Positions 22,389 to 30,863 of a stretch of DNA of 58,652 nt are shown here, piece by piece. The notes under the pieces are model-generated. The model searched no databases and was not told where the DNA came from. It saw nothing but the letters and a program-made list of their open reading frames with translations. Source of the stretch: Opitutaceae bacterium (lineage in GTDB: Bacteria; Verrucomicrobiota; Verrucomicrobiia; Opitutales; Opitutaceae); the NCBI GenBank assembly GCA_016795565.1, contig JAEUGW010000043.1, positions 1 to 58,652 on the forward strand, written 5' to 3'. Positions within the stretch are counted from its first letter, which is position 1; each line of letters begins with the position of its first letter. The position numbers and the translations under genes are program-made.

Positions 22389-24302
22389 CTAGGCCGCGTC
22401 CGGCGAATCCACCTGCACGAACTGGCGGTAAAGGGCGGCGTAGTGGCCGGCCTGCGCCAGCAAGGCGGCGTGGGTGCCGCGCTCGATGATGCGCCCCTGG
22501 TCCAGCACCAGCACCAGATCGGCGTGCCGGATGGTGCTCAGGCGGTGCGCCACCACGAAGCTCGTGCGCCCGCGCAGGAGCGCCGCCAGGGCCTTTTGCA
22601 ACCGGGCTTCCGTGAGGGCGTCGATGGAGCTGGTCGCCTCGTCGAGCACGACGAGCCGCGGGTCGGCGAGCAGGGCGCGCGTGAAGCAGACCAACTGCCG
22701 CTGCCCGAGGGACAGCCCCGCGCCGCGCTCCCCCACCTCCGTGGCCAGCCCCTGCGGCAGCGCCTCCAGCAGGTCCAGGCAGTCGAGGCGGCGGGCGGCC
22801 TCGCGCACCTCCTCCTCGGTCGCCTCCGGCTTCGCCAGCCGGATGTTTTCCAGCACCGTGCCGGTGAAAAGCAGGTTCTGCTGCTGCACCATGCCCATCT
22901 GCCGGTGCAGCGAATGGCTGGTGACCGCGCGGATTTCGCGCCCGTCCACCCGAACCTCGCCGCGGGTCGGCAGGTAGAACTTGGCGACGAGATTGATGAT
23001 GGAGCTCTTGCCGCTGCCGGTGTGGCCGACGAGCGCGACGGTCTGCCCCGGCTCCACCGCGAAGCTGACGTCGTGCAATACCGGCTTGGCCGGATCGTAG
23101 CCGAAGGTGACGGCCCGGAACTCGACGCGGAGGCCGGCGTTTTCTGCGGGCGGGGCGCCCCCGCCCCGCGGTTGTCCGTCCTCGCGGGGTGCGGTCACCC
23201 CGCCGACAACACCCGCCGGCCGCGGATCCGGCAGCGCCACCGCCGCCGGGTCGTCCTCCCATTCGGGCTGCACGTCGATCAGGCGGAACACCCGCTCGGC
23301 GCCGGCCATGGCGGTGAGGGCCTGGTTGTATTGGTTGCCGATCACCGAGATCGGCGCGAAGAACTGGTTGGCGAGCAGGAAGAAGGTGATGAGCCCGCCG
23401 AGCGCCATGTCGCCCTGGAACACGCGCCAGCCGCCAAACATGAGCAGCGTGGCGACAAAGAACTGGCTGTTCAGCTCGAGCAGCGGCGTGAGGATCGCCG
23501 AGGTGCGGGCCAGCGCGATGTTGTAGCGCGCATGGTCGGCCAGCAGGCTGCGGAACAGCCCGGCGTTGGTCTCCTGTCGCACGAAGCCCTGGGTCACCCG
23601 GATGCCGTTGACCGACTCGGCCAGCGTCGCCGTCACCCGGCTGAAGCTCTCCTGCGAGGCGCGGGTGTAGTGGCTGAGCTTCACGCGGAAATGCCGGTTG
23701 AGCGCCCACAGCACCGGCGCCATGGCCAGCACCACGAGGAACAGCACCCAGTCGATCCACAGCAGCACGGCCGCCGTGAAGAACATCGAGCCGAACTGGA
23801 TCACGCTGACGAACAGCACATCCTGGATGCCGACGCGCACCGCCTCCACGTCGCTCGTCACCCGGCCGATGACGCGGCCGATCTTCACGCGGTGGAAGAA
23901 ACTCATCGGCTGCCGCATGGTGACGGCAAAGATGTCCCGCCGGAGCCCGTTCACCACCGTCTCGCCGATCTCCAGCGCGAAGCGCTGGCGGAAATGGAAG
24001 ATGCCGTCCGTGGTCAGCGCGAGCAGGCCGTAGCCCGCCACGCCGAGCGCGAGGCCCGCGAAATCGCGCGCGGTGATCGGCCCCTTGATGACCAGCGCCA
24101 CCACCCAGCCCAGGGCCGGCAGCTGCGCCGCGCGGATCACGGTGAGGATGATCAGCGCCGTCACCTTGCCCCGGACCGGCCGCGCGTAGGTGAAGAGCCG
24201 CCGGATCAGGCCCCACTCGAGCGGCTTCTGCAGCTCCTCGTCCTCGTCGTCGCGCACGCGGCGGACCAGGCCGATATCATCGCGGATTTTGCCCGGGATC
24301 AT
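22389..24302 (-). CDS. ABC exporter half-transporter, second subunit
   Basis: This 637-residue protein has an N-terminal six-helix exporter domain and a C-terminal ATPase: Walker A near residue 427 (GHTGSGKSS), signature LSLGQRQL, Walker B LVVLDEATSS. Its signature is LSLGQ rather than LSGGQ, as in the degenerate half of heterodimeric exporters. Residues about 365-386 (VGGVTAPRED onwards) are an in-frame palindromic repeat insertion in the linker before the ATPase. It pairs with the gene at 24442-26319; the two were probably fused head to tail by an ATGA overlap before a repeat was inserted. It likely exports lipid or drugs. Confidence 0.9.
   Translation of the reverse strand: MIPGKIRDDIGLVRRVRDDEDEELQKPLEWGLIRRLFTYARPVRGKVTALIILTVIRAAQLPALGWVVALVIKGPITARDFAGLALGVAGYGLLALTTDGIFHFRQRFALEIGETVVNGLRRDIFAVTMRQPMSFFHRVKIGRVIGRVTSDVEAVRVGIQDVLFVSVIQFGSMFFTAAVLLWIDWVLFLVVLAMAPVLWALNRHFRVKLSHYTRASQESFSRVTATLAESVNGIRVTQGFVRQETNAGLFRSLLADHARYNIALARTSAILTPLLELNSQFFVATLLMFGGWRVFQGDMALGGLITFFLLANQFFAPISVIGNQYNQALTAMAGAERVFRLIDVQPEWEDDPAAVALPDPRPAGVVGGVTAPREDGQPRGGGAPPAENAGLRVEFRAVTFGYDPAKPVLHDVSFAVEPGQTVALVGHTGSGKSSIINLVAKFYLPTRGEVRVDGREIRAVTSHSLHRQMGMVQQQNLLFTGTVLENIRLAKPEATEEEVREAARRLDCLDLLEALPQGLATEVGERGAGLSLGQRQLVCFTRALLADPRLVVLDEATSSIDALTEARLQKALAALLRGRTSFVVAHRLSTIRHADLVLVLDQGRIIERGTHAALLAQAGHYAALYRQFVQVDSPDAA
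23145..23208. repeat. Family D palindromic element inside the ABC gene
   Basis: Read on the coding strand, the element starts TGTCGGCGGGGTGACCGCAC and ends GGCGCCCCGCCCGCA. It is closely related to the element at 45280-45357 and is translated in the same frame (VGGVTAPRE against VGGVPSPRE). It adds about 22 residues to the linker of the transporter. Confidence 0.8.
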
Positions 24303-24459
24303 GCGCCGCCCTCCCGGGAACCCCGTTCATTTTCCACCCTGTTGTCATTCTGAGCGCAGCGAAGAATCCATCGCCACGACCACCATGCCGCGAGTTCACG
24401 CATGGACTCTTCGCTCCGCTCAGAGTGACGGCTCAAAGGGATCATGCGCCGCCCTCCCG
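24295..24459. mobile_element. Family A palindromic element with 22-bp flanking duplication
   Basis: The segment 24295-24316 is repeated exactly at 24438-24459 (begins GGGATCATGCG, ends CCCTCCCG). Between them lies a family A element (24343-24430; ends TGTCATTCTGAGCGCAG and CGCTCAGAGTGAC). Each copy of the duplication carries an ATGA, so one copy gives the stop of the upstream ABC gene and the other gives the start of the downstream ABC gene. Confidence 0.78.
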
Positions 24460-26319
24460 TTCGCGCAGCTTCAGCTGCTGGAGTTCCCGCGCGTCCACCA
24501 GCTGCAGGTCGGCGACGCGCAGGTAGGGGCCGGGCACCTTCATCAGCTCCTCGTGCGTGCCGCGCTGCACGATGCGGCCGGCCTCCAGCACGATGATGAA
24601 GTCGGCCCGCCGCAGCGTGCTCAGCCGGTGCGCCACGATGAACGTCGTGCGCCCGGCGATGGCGCGGTCGAGCGCCTCGAAGATCTCGTGCTCGGTCTCG
24701 CTGTCGATCGCCGCCGTCGGGTCGTCGAGCAGCATGATGGCCGGCTCGAGCAGGACGGCCCGCGCGATGGCCAGCCGCTGGCGCTGGCCGCCCGAGAGGC
24801 TCTGCGCGCCCTCGCCGAGCAGCGTGTCGTAGCCCTGCGGCAGGGCCGTGATGAAATCGTGCGCCGCGGCGATCCGGGCCGCCTGCTCGATCTGGGCGCG
24901 CGTGGCGTTGGGGTGGCCGAAGGCGATGTTGGCCGCCACCGTGTTGGAGAAGAGGAAGCTCTCCTGGAAGACGATGCCGATGTTCCGCCGCACGTCGTCG
25001 AGGTCGAGCGTGCGCACATCGTCGCCGTCAAGCAGCACGCGGCCGGCCGTGGGGTCGAAGAAGCGCGGGATCAGGCTCATCAGCACGCTCTTGCCCGCGC
25101 CGGTGGCACCGAGGATGGCCACGCACTGGCCGGGCCGCACCTCGAGGTCGATGTCGCGCACCACCGCCTCGGTGCCGGCGTAGGCGAAGGACACGTTCTC
25201 GAAGCGCACGCCGCCGGCGAGCCTGGGGCGGCGGGCGGCCCCGGGGGCGTTCCTCACCTCCACCGGCGCATCCAAGATTCCAAAGACCCGGCGCGCGCCG
25301 ATGAGCGACTGCTGCACGCTGTTCACGATCGTGGCCACGTTGTTCACCTGCCCGGAGAACTGCTCCAGCAGGCCGGCAAAGACCACGAGGCCGGTGCCCA
25401 GCGGCAGCCGGTCGTGCGCCACCAGCCAGCCGCCGTAGCCGAGCAGCACCATCATGTTGACGCGGGTGAGAAAACCGACGGCCGGGGAGAACAGGCTCAC
25501 CCGCCAGAAGATGCCGCGCTGCTGGTCGAAGCAGGCCTGGTTGGCCGCGTCGAACTGCGCGCGCGCCTCGGCCTCGCGGCCCATGCCCTTCGTCACCGCC
25601 GCGCCCATGACGCCTTCCGCGAGGGTCTGGACCATCTTCTCGACCAGCGTGCGGTTGTGGGCGTAGGCCGGCTGGATCTGCCGCGAGAAGGCCGCCGACA
25701 TGAACCAGAGGACGGGCGTCGTGGCGAGGCAGGCGACGGTCAGGGCCGGGCTCAGGCTGGCCATGTAAACTATGTAGGCGGTGAGGGAGATGCCCATGAT
25801 CACGCTCTGGATCAGCACCTGGTCCACGAACATGCGCACCGACTGCACGTCGCCGGTCACCCGCGTGATGATCGAGCCGGTGTTGTTGGCGTCGAAGAAG
25901 CGGAAGCTCAGCCGCTGCAGCTTGTCGTAAACCTCCCCGCGCAGGTCCACCACGAGCTTTTGCTGCACGAGCCGGTTGACGGAGACGGCGTAGGCGTAGT
26001 TGAGCAGGGCGCGGATGAGGGCGAAGACCAGGATCAGCCCCGCCAGCAGACCCAGCACCTGGAGCGGCGGCCAGGTCTCCGGCAGGGCGACATGCAGCGG
26101 GTTGGCGCCGAGCGGGGTGCCGTCGAGCTTGTGCCGGATGTAGTCGATGCCGAGGCCGGTGAAGCTCAGGCCGCCGATGCCGAGGGTGAGCAGCACCAGC
26201 TGGATGCCGAGCACCTGCAGGCAATGCAGCCGGTAGCGCCACGCCAGCCCGAACAACCGCCGCACCAGTTCCCGGTTGGCGGCGGGGGCGGGGTCGGCGA
26301 GAGCGGGCTCAGCGGTCAT
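24442..26319 (-). CDS. ABC exporter half-transporter, first subunit
   Basis: This 625-residue protein has a six-helix exporter domain (to about residue 330) and an ATPase with Walker A GATGAGKS, the canonical signature LSGGQRQRLAIARA and Walker B IMLLDDPTAAID. The Walker B is followed by Asp rather than Glu at the catalytic base position, as happens in one half of heterodimeric exporters such as BmrCD/YheIH-type pairs. It is upstream of and on the same strand as the second subunit. Together they should form a heterodimeric pump. Confidence 0.9.
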   Translation of the reverse strand: MTAEPALADPAPAANRELVRRLFGLAWRYRLHCLQVLGIQLVLLTLGIGGLSFTGLGIDYIRHKLDGTPLGANPLHVALPETWPPLQVLGLLAGLILVFALIRALLNYAYAVSVNRLVQQKLVVDLRGEVYDKLQRLSFRFFDANNTGSIITRVTGDVQSVRMFVDQVLIQSVIMGISLTAYIVYMASLSPALTVACLATTPVLWFMSAAFSRQIQPAYAHNRTLVEKMVQTLAEGVMGAAVTKGMGREAEARAQFDAANQACFDQQRGIFWRVSLFSPAVGFLTRVNMMVLLGYGGWLVAHDRLPLGTGLVVFAGLLEQFSGQVNNVATIVNSVQQSLIGARRVFGILDAPVEVRNAPGAARRPRLAGGVRFENVSFAYAGTEAVVRDIDLEVRPGQCVAILGATGAGKSVLMSLIPRFFDPTAGRVLLDGDDVRTLDLDDVRRNIGIVFQESFLFSNTVAANIAFGHPNATRAQIEQAARIAAAHDFITALPQGYDTLLGEGAQSLSGGQRQRLAIARAVLLEPAIMLLDDPTAAIDSETEHEIFEALDRAIAGRTTFIVAHRLSTLRRADFIIVLEAGRIVQRGTHEELMKVPGPYLRVADLQLVDARELQQLKLREREGGA

Positions 26320-26578
26320 GAAAGCCCCACGCTACGGAGAAGCCTTTTTACTGCACGAAATATTTTCGCCGGCCGCGCCCCGGGCCGCCGCCGGCGCTCG
26401 GCCTACTCCGCGCTTGCCAAAAATGGCCCCCCGGCCAGCCTGCCGCTGTCGGGTTGGTTGTTTGTTAGATTCTATCGCCATGGAGAATTGTCAGGTGAGC
26501 GACCTTGTTCAGTGATGATTTGAAATCCGGATTTTCGGGGACGGGCGGTAAGGCGACAGCATCAGCTCCCATCATCAC

Positions 26579-26983
26579 ATGTCCGAAAACAACAAGCTCT
26601 ACGTGGGGAATCTGCCCTTCGCCAGCACCGCCCAGGATCTTGAGGCCCTGTTCGGCCAGGTTGGCACCGTCAATGTCGTCGAGATCATCTTCGACAAGTT
26701 CACCGGTCGCTCCCGCGGCTTCGCCTTCGTCACGATGGCCAACGGCGACGAAGCCCAGAAGGGCGTCGAGAAATTTCACGGCCACGAGATCGACGGGCGT
26801 GCCCTGGCGGTCAACATCGCCCGGCCGCGCGAAGAGCGCCCGGCCCGCTCCTTCGAGGGCGGCGGCGGTGAACGCGGCGGCTACGGCGGCGGCCGTGGTG
26901 GTCGTGGCGGCGGTGGCGGCTACCGCGGCGGTCGCGGTGGCGGCGGCGGTGGTTATCGCGGCGGCGGCTACGGCCGCGAATAA
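26579..26983 (+). CDS. RRM-type RNA-binding protein with Gly-rich tail
   Basis: This 134-residue protein has one RRM domain: RNP2 LYVGNL (7-12) and RNP1 RGFAFVTM (46-53), followed by a Gly-Arg-rich tail from about residue 94 (repeats of GGYRGGRGGGG). These small single-RRM proteins occur in cyanobacteria, spirochaetes and Verrucomicrobiota and bind RNA, often under cold conditions. The gene has its own terminator. The 259-base gap upstream (26320-26578) holds no gene; a long leader is possible, but I see no clear promoter pair. Confidence 0.92.
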   Translation: MSENNKLYVGNLPFASTAQDLEALFGQVGTVNVVEIIFDKFTGRSRGFAFVTMANGDEAQKGVEKFHGHEIDGRALAVNIARPREERPARSFEGGGGERGGYGGGRGGRGGGGGYRGGRGGGGGGYRGGGYGRE

Positions 26984-27006
26984 GCCCCCGCTCCCAATGT
27001 CAGTGC

Positions 27007-27034
27007 AAAAGCCGGACGCCCGTCCGGCTTTTTT
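27007..27034 (+). terminator. Rho-independent terminator of the RRM gene
   Basis: The stem AAGCCGGACG and CGTCCGGCTT around CC is followed by a T run, 26 bases after the RRM stop. Confidence 0.9.
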
Positions 27035-27099
27035 GTTTTCCTTTTGTGCGAGCGCCGGCTCCGGCTTGGTTGGTGTGGGCGGCGTGCTCTCCTGCATTA

Positions 27100-27230
27100 C
27101 AACCGGGCTTCCGTTCACCTTTCAGTGCCTGACTGTGGGAGCGAGCTTGCTCGCGACCTCGCCCAAAAATCGCGAGCAAGCTCTCTCCCTCATTTCCCAA
27201 CTGCTTGGTTCCGCCTGCAGAACTGCCCGG
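27100..27230. repeat. Nested palindromic repeat, copy 2
   Basis: This is the second copy of the block at 1310-1440 (shared stretches include TGACTGTGGGAGCGAGCTTG and CTCGCCCAAAAA). The right hairpin arm has several substitutions, so it is an older or decaying copy. It fills most of the gap between the RRM terminator and the DCC-family gene. Confidence 0.8.
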
Positions 27231-27272
27231 AAGCTTGTCCCCCGTTGCCCCGCCCTCGCCCGCAAGTCGGTT

Positions 27273-27698
27273 CTACAAAAACCGCTTCGCCCACGCCGGG
27301 TCCGCCAGCGGGCGCGGCCGGTATTCGCCAAACAGCGCGTAGCGGAACCGGGCGACGAGCTTGTAGCCCGGATCCCGCAGCCCGGCGGGCAGCACCCGCA
27401 GCCAGGTCACCAACCGCCAGACTCCCCCGACCTCGGCCGCCGCCGCCAGGGCGCCATCCGTCCGGAGCAGCGGCGCATGGTCCCCGGGATGCGCCCAGTC
27501 CCGGACAAACACCAGCGAATCGAAATCCTCGGTCGGCAGCCCGTGCGCCCGCAGATACGCCTGCGCCGCCTCGCCCTGGAGCGGGGCATAGTGCAGGCGC
27601 CCGGCCCGATCCGTGGCGAGCAGCCGCCGCACGGCCCAGTTGCACAGGCCGCAGGTGCCATCATAGAGCAGGACCGGCCGGGGTGGTTTCTCGCTCAC
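27273..27698 (-). CDS. DCC family thiol-disulfide oxidoreductase (DUF393)
   Basis: This 141-residue protein starts at a GTG (VSEKPPRPVLLYDGTCG). It carries the hallmark YDGTCGLCN with Cys16 and Cys19, followed by APLQGEAAQAYL, as in YuxK/DCC-type proteins with a predicted thioredoxin-like fold. The GTG overlaps the mgtE TGA by 4 bases (GTGA), so translation is coupled. A relationship between a DCC protein and a magnesium transporter is not established. Confidence 0.85.
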   Translation of the reverse strand: MSEKPPRPVLLYDGTCGLCNWAVRRLLATDRAGRLHYAPLQGEAAQAYLRAHGLPTEDFDSLVFVRDWAHPGDHAPLLRTDGALAAAAEVGGVWRLVTWLRVLPAGLRDPGYKLVARFRYALFGEYRPRPLADPAWAKRFL

Positions 27699-29080
27699 AG
27701 CAGCGTCCCGCGCAGGATGACGAACGCCAGGCTGAAATAGATCACCAGCCCCGTCACGTCCACCAGTGTCGCCACGAACGGGGCGCTCGAGGTCGCCGGG
27801 TCGAAGCCGAGTTTCTTCAGCGCCAGCGGCAGCATCGAGCCCATCAGCGAGCCCCACAGCACGATGCCGACCAGCGAGGCCCCGACCGTCGCCGCCACCA
27901 GCAGGTAGTGCGCGCCATAGATGTCGCTGAACTGCGCCCAGATGACGATGCGCAGGAAGCCGATGCTTCCGAGGATCGCCCCGAGCATCAGCCCGGCGGC
28001 CAGCTCGCGCCGCATCACCCGCCACCAGTCCCGCAGCCGGAACTCGCCGAGCGCCAGCGCGCGGATGACGAGCGTGGCGGCCTGCGATCCGGCATTGCCG
28101 CCCGAGCTGATGATCAGCGGCACGAACAGCGCGAGCACCACGGCCTTGGCGATCTCGTCCTCGAAGTAGCTCATTGCCGTCGCCGTCAGCATCTCGCCGA
28201 GGAACAGCACCACCAGCCACCCGGCGCGCTTCTTCACCATCTTGGTCAGCGCGATGGTGGTGTAGGGCTCGTCGAGCGTCTCGCTGCCGCCGAGCTTCTG
28301 GATGTCCTCGGTCGCCTCCTCGGCGGCCACGTCGAGCATGTCGTCCGCCGTGACGATGCCGATGAGCTTGTGGCCGGGGCCGATCACCGGCAGGGCGACC
28401 CGGTCGTGCTGGCGGAAAATCTGCAGCGCTTTCTCGCGGTCGTCGGCGGGCGCGAGCCGGGCGTAGTTGCCGTCCATCAGCGCGCTGACCTTCGTCTCCG
28501 GGTCGGCGAGCAGGAAGCGGCGCACCCGGACGTCGTCGAGGAGCACCCCCGCCTCGTCGGTCACGTAAACCATGTTCAGCGTCTCCCGGTCGAAGCCGTG
28601 GGCGCGGATGTAGGCCAGCGCCTCGCGCACGGTCCACTCCGGCCGCACGGCGACGAAATCGAGCGTCATCATCCGGCCGACGCTGTGTTCCGGATAGGCC
28701 AGCAGCTCCTGGGCGACCTTGCGTTCCTCGGGGGAGAGCAGCGAGAGCAACTGCATCGCGACGTCGAGCGGCAGCTCGTTCAGGAAGGCCGTGCGATCAT
28801 CGGACGGCAGCTCGCTCAGCAGGGCGGCCACCTGCGGCTGGGTGAGGGCCTTGAGCAGGTGGGTGCGGGCACCCGGCGCGACGTAGGCAAAGATCGCCGC
28901 CGACAATTCCTGGGAGCAGCCGCGAAACAACGTGGCCAGCTGCTCCACCGGCAGCTCCGCCAGATGCGGCGCCACATCCGACGGCAGCGACGGCGCCAGT
29001 TTCGCCTTCAGGCCCGCAAAATCCTTGTTCGCCAGCAAGGTGCTGACCTCCGCCTTAAAGTTGCTGGCCTGCACAGGCAT
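27695..29080 (-). CDS. mgtE: Magnesium transporter MgtE
   Basis: This 461-residue Mg2+ channel has an N-terminal helical-bundle domain (about 1-135, ending MMTLDFVAV), two CBS domains (about 140-265, including FDRETLNMVYVTDEAG and LPVIGPGHKLIGIVTADDM), and five C-terminal helices, with SGGNAGSQAATLV lining the pore. The CBS pair closes the channel at high cytoplasmic Mg2+. Length and order are standard. No riboswitch is evident upstream (29081-29185). Confidence 0.95.
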   Translation of the reverse strand: MPVQASNFKAEVSTLLANKDFAGLKAKLAPSLPSDVAPHLAELPVEQLATLFRGCSQELSAAIFAYVAPGARTHLLKALTQPQVAALLSELPSDDRTAFLNELPLDVAMQLLSLLSPEERKVAQELLAYPEHSVGRMMTLDFVAVRPEWTVREALAYIRAHGFDRETLNMVYVTDEAGVLLDDVRVRRFLLADPETKVSALMDGNYARLAPADDREKALQIFRQHDRVALPVIGPGHKLIGIVTADDMLDVAAEEATEDIQKLGGSETLDEPYTTIALTKMVKKRAGWLVVLFLGEMLTATAMSYFEDEIAKAVVLALFVPLIISSGGNAGSQAATLVIRALALGEFRLRDWWRVMRRELAAGLMLGAILGSIGFLRIVIWAQFSDIYGAHYLLVAATVGASLVGIVLWGSLMGSMLPLALKKLGFDPATSSAPFVATLVDVTGLVIYFSLAFVILRGTLL

Positions 29081-29141
29081 AGGCGCAGCCTAAGAGTCCC
29101 GCTCCGGCCAAGGCAATCCCAGCCCCGCCGCAAAAAGGCGC

Positions 29142-29177
29142 TTGACGCAGGAAACTGATAATACTTTTATAGTTTCC
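29142..29177 (+). promoter_or_regulatory. TetR promoter -35 element and overlapping operator
   Basis: GGAAACT (29150-29156) and AGTTTCC (29171-29177) are exact inverted repeats with a 14-base AT-rich spacer, partly matching beyond the arms (TAA against TTA). A TTGACG (29142-29147) precedes them and a TATAGT-like hexamer lies in the right half. A regulator bound here would block transcription from 29186. Confidence 0.6.
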
Positions 29178-29185
29178 ATAGGTTT

Positions 29186-29818
29186 ATGCCTCGCCCCCCC
29201 AAAACCACCGCCACCCCCGTCCTCGCCCGCATCGTGAGCCAGGCGCGCATGCACTTCTTCGAGCACGGTTACTGCCAGTGCACGATGGACGAGCTCGCCG
29301 CCGAGCTCGGCATGAGCAAGAAGACCCTCTACGTGCATTTCCCGAGCAAGGAAGCGATCATGGCCGCCGTGATCGACGACCTCGGCCGCGAAATCCGCGC
29401 CTCCGCCGATGCGCTCTTCGCCAACCGGCAGCTGAACTTCGCGGAAAAACTCCGCGGCTTCGCCGAGGGCATGGTGGAGCGGCTGACCAAGACCAGCCCC
29501 CGCCTGCTGCGCGACCTCCAGCGCTTCGCGCCCGATCTCCACCGCAAGCTCGCCGAGATGCGCGAGCGCAACATTCCCTACGTCTTCGGCCGCTTCATCG
29601 AGGAGGGCCAGCTGGCCGGCATGGTGCGCACCGATGTGCGCACCGATTTCGCCGTCGCCTTCTTCCTTTCGGCCATGAACGGGCTGGTCCAGCCCGCCGC
29701 CATGGAACGCCTCGGACTCACCCCCCGCGACATCCCGCCCCGGGCCATCGAACTCTTTTTCGGCGGGCTCCTCACGCCCGCCGGCCGCCAAGAACATGAA
29801 AAACTATTCCCGCGCTAA
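29186..29818 (+). CDS. TetR family regulator of the efflux operon
   Basis: This 210-residue protein has the TetR helix-turn-helix (ELAAELGMSKKTLYVHFPSK, about 39-58) and a ligand domain with helices to the end. It overlaps the next gene by 23 bases and sits in front of HlyD, ATPase and permease genes, the order of YbhR/YbhS-type export systems. It probably represses its own operon through the palindrome at 29150-29177. The inducing ligand is unknown. Confidence 0.93.
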   Translation: MPRPPKTTATPVLARIVSQARMHFFEHGYCQCTMDELAAELGMSKKTLYVHFPSKEAIMAAVIDDLGREIRASADALFANRQLNFAEKLRGFAEGMVERLTKTSPRLLRDLQRFAPDLHRKLAEMRERNIPYVFGRFIEEGQLAGMVRTDVRTDFAVAFFLSAMNGLVQPAAMERLGLTPRDIPPRAIELFFGGLLTPAGRQEHEKLFPR

Positions 29819-30758
29819 GATCGCGCTCGTCGCGCTGGCCGCCTTTCTCCTCGCGGCCTGCGCCCGCCGCGAATCGTCCGCCTACCAGGGTTACCTCGAG
29901 GGCGAGTTTGTCTATGTCGCCGCGCCGCTGGCCGGCCAGCTCGAGCAGCTCGCCGTCACCCGCGGCGCGCGCGTCGAGGCCGGCGCCCCGCTCTTCGCCC
30001 TCGAGCAGGGGGCCGAGCTCTCCGCCCTGCGCGAGGCGGCCGAGCGGCTGCGCTCGGCACAGGCCCGGCTCGCCGATTTGCGCAAGGGTTCGCGCCCCAG
30101 CGAGCTGGCCGCCCTCGGGGCCCGCCTCGCCCAGGCCCGCGCCACCGAGGAGCTCTCCGCCCTCGAGCTCCAGCGCGCCACCCAGCTCCACCGGACGACG
30201 GTGCTCTCCGACGGCGACTTCGACCGCGTCCGGCTCGCCCACGAGGCCGCCAGCAAGCAGGTGGCGGAGGCGGCCGCGCAGCTGGATACCGCCCAGCTCG
30301 GCGCGCGCGCCGACACCATCGCCGCCGCCGAGGCGGAAGCGGGTGCCGCGCAGGCCGCCCTCGATCGCGCCGGCTGGAACGTCGCGCAAAAGAACCGCGC
30401 CGCCCCGGTCGCCGCGCTCGTCTACGACACGCTGTATCGCGCGGGCGAGTTCGTCGCCGCCGGCCAGCCGGTCGTCGCACTGCTCCCGCCCGCCAGCCTC
30501 AAGGTGCGCTTCTTCGTCCCCGAGGCCGGCCTCGCCGCGCTCAAGGCCGGCCAGCCGGTGCAGGTGGCCATCACCGGGCAACCCCCGCTCACCGCGCGCA
30601 TCAGCTACCTGTCGCCCAAGCCCGAGTTCACCCCGCCCGTCCTCTACAACCGCGAAAACCGCGCCAAGCTCGTCTTCATGGTCGAGGCCGTCTTCGACCC
30701 GGCCGCCGCCCGGGACCTGCATCCCGGCCAGCCGGTGGATGTGACGCCCTCCAATTGA
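29796..30758 (+). CDS. HlyD family membrane-fusion lipoprotein
   Basis: This 320-residue protein has a signal peptide with the lipobox LAAC (Cys22), so it is an inner-membrane lipoprotein facing the periplasm. The core alternates a lipoyl half-domain (YVAAPLAGQLEQLAVTRGAR), a coiled-coil hairpin (about 65-180, very Ala/Glu/Arg-rich) and a beta-barrel end, as in YbhG. It bridges the ABC-2 pump to an outer-membrane channel. No TolC homologue is in the window. Confidence 0.9.
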   Translation: MKNYSRAKIALVALAAFLLAACARRESSAYQGYLEGEFVYVAAPLAGQLEQLAVTRGARVEAGAPLFALEQGAELSALREAAERLRSAQARLADLRKGSRPSELAALGARLAQARATEELSALELQRATQLHRTTVLSDGDFDRVRLAHEAASKQVAEAAAQLDTAQLGARADTIAAAEAEAGAAQAALDRAGWNVAQKNRAAPVAALVYDTLYRAGEFVAAGQPVVALLPPASLKVRFFVPEAGLAALKAGQPVQVAITGQPPLTARISYLSPKPEFTPPVLYNRENRAKLVFMVEAVFDPAAARDLHPGQPVDVTPSN

Positions 30759-30770
30759 TTCACCGCTTCC

Positions 30771-30854
30771 TGTCATTCTGAGCGAAGCGAAGAATCCAGC
30801 ATGATCCACGACCGCGCCTATCCCGCTGGATCCTTCACTTCGTTCAGGATGACA
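30771..30854. repeat. Family A palindromic element between efflux genes
   Basis: It runs from TGTCATTCTGAGCGAAGCGA to CACTTCGTTCAGGATGACA, with the same organisation as the other family A copies. It separates the HlyD gene from the ATPase gene inside the operon without any flanking duplication that I can see. Confidence 0.85.
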
Positions 30855-30863
30855 CGCTAAAAC

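Noticed and set aside
26440..26490. A promoter for the RRM gene
   Set aside because: TTGGTT and TAGATT are present but the spacing does not fit a -35/-10 pair.
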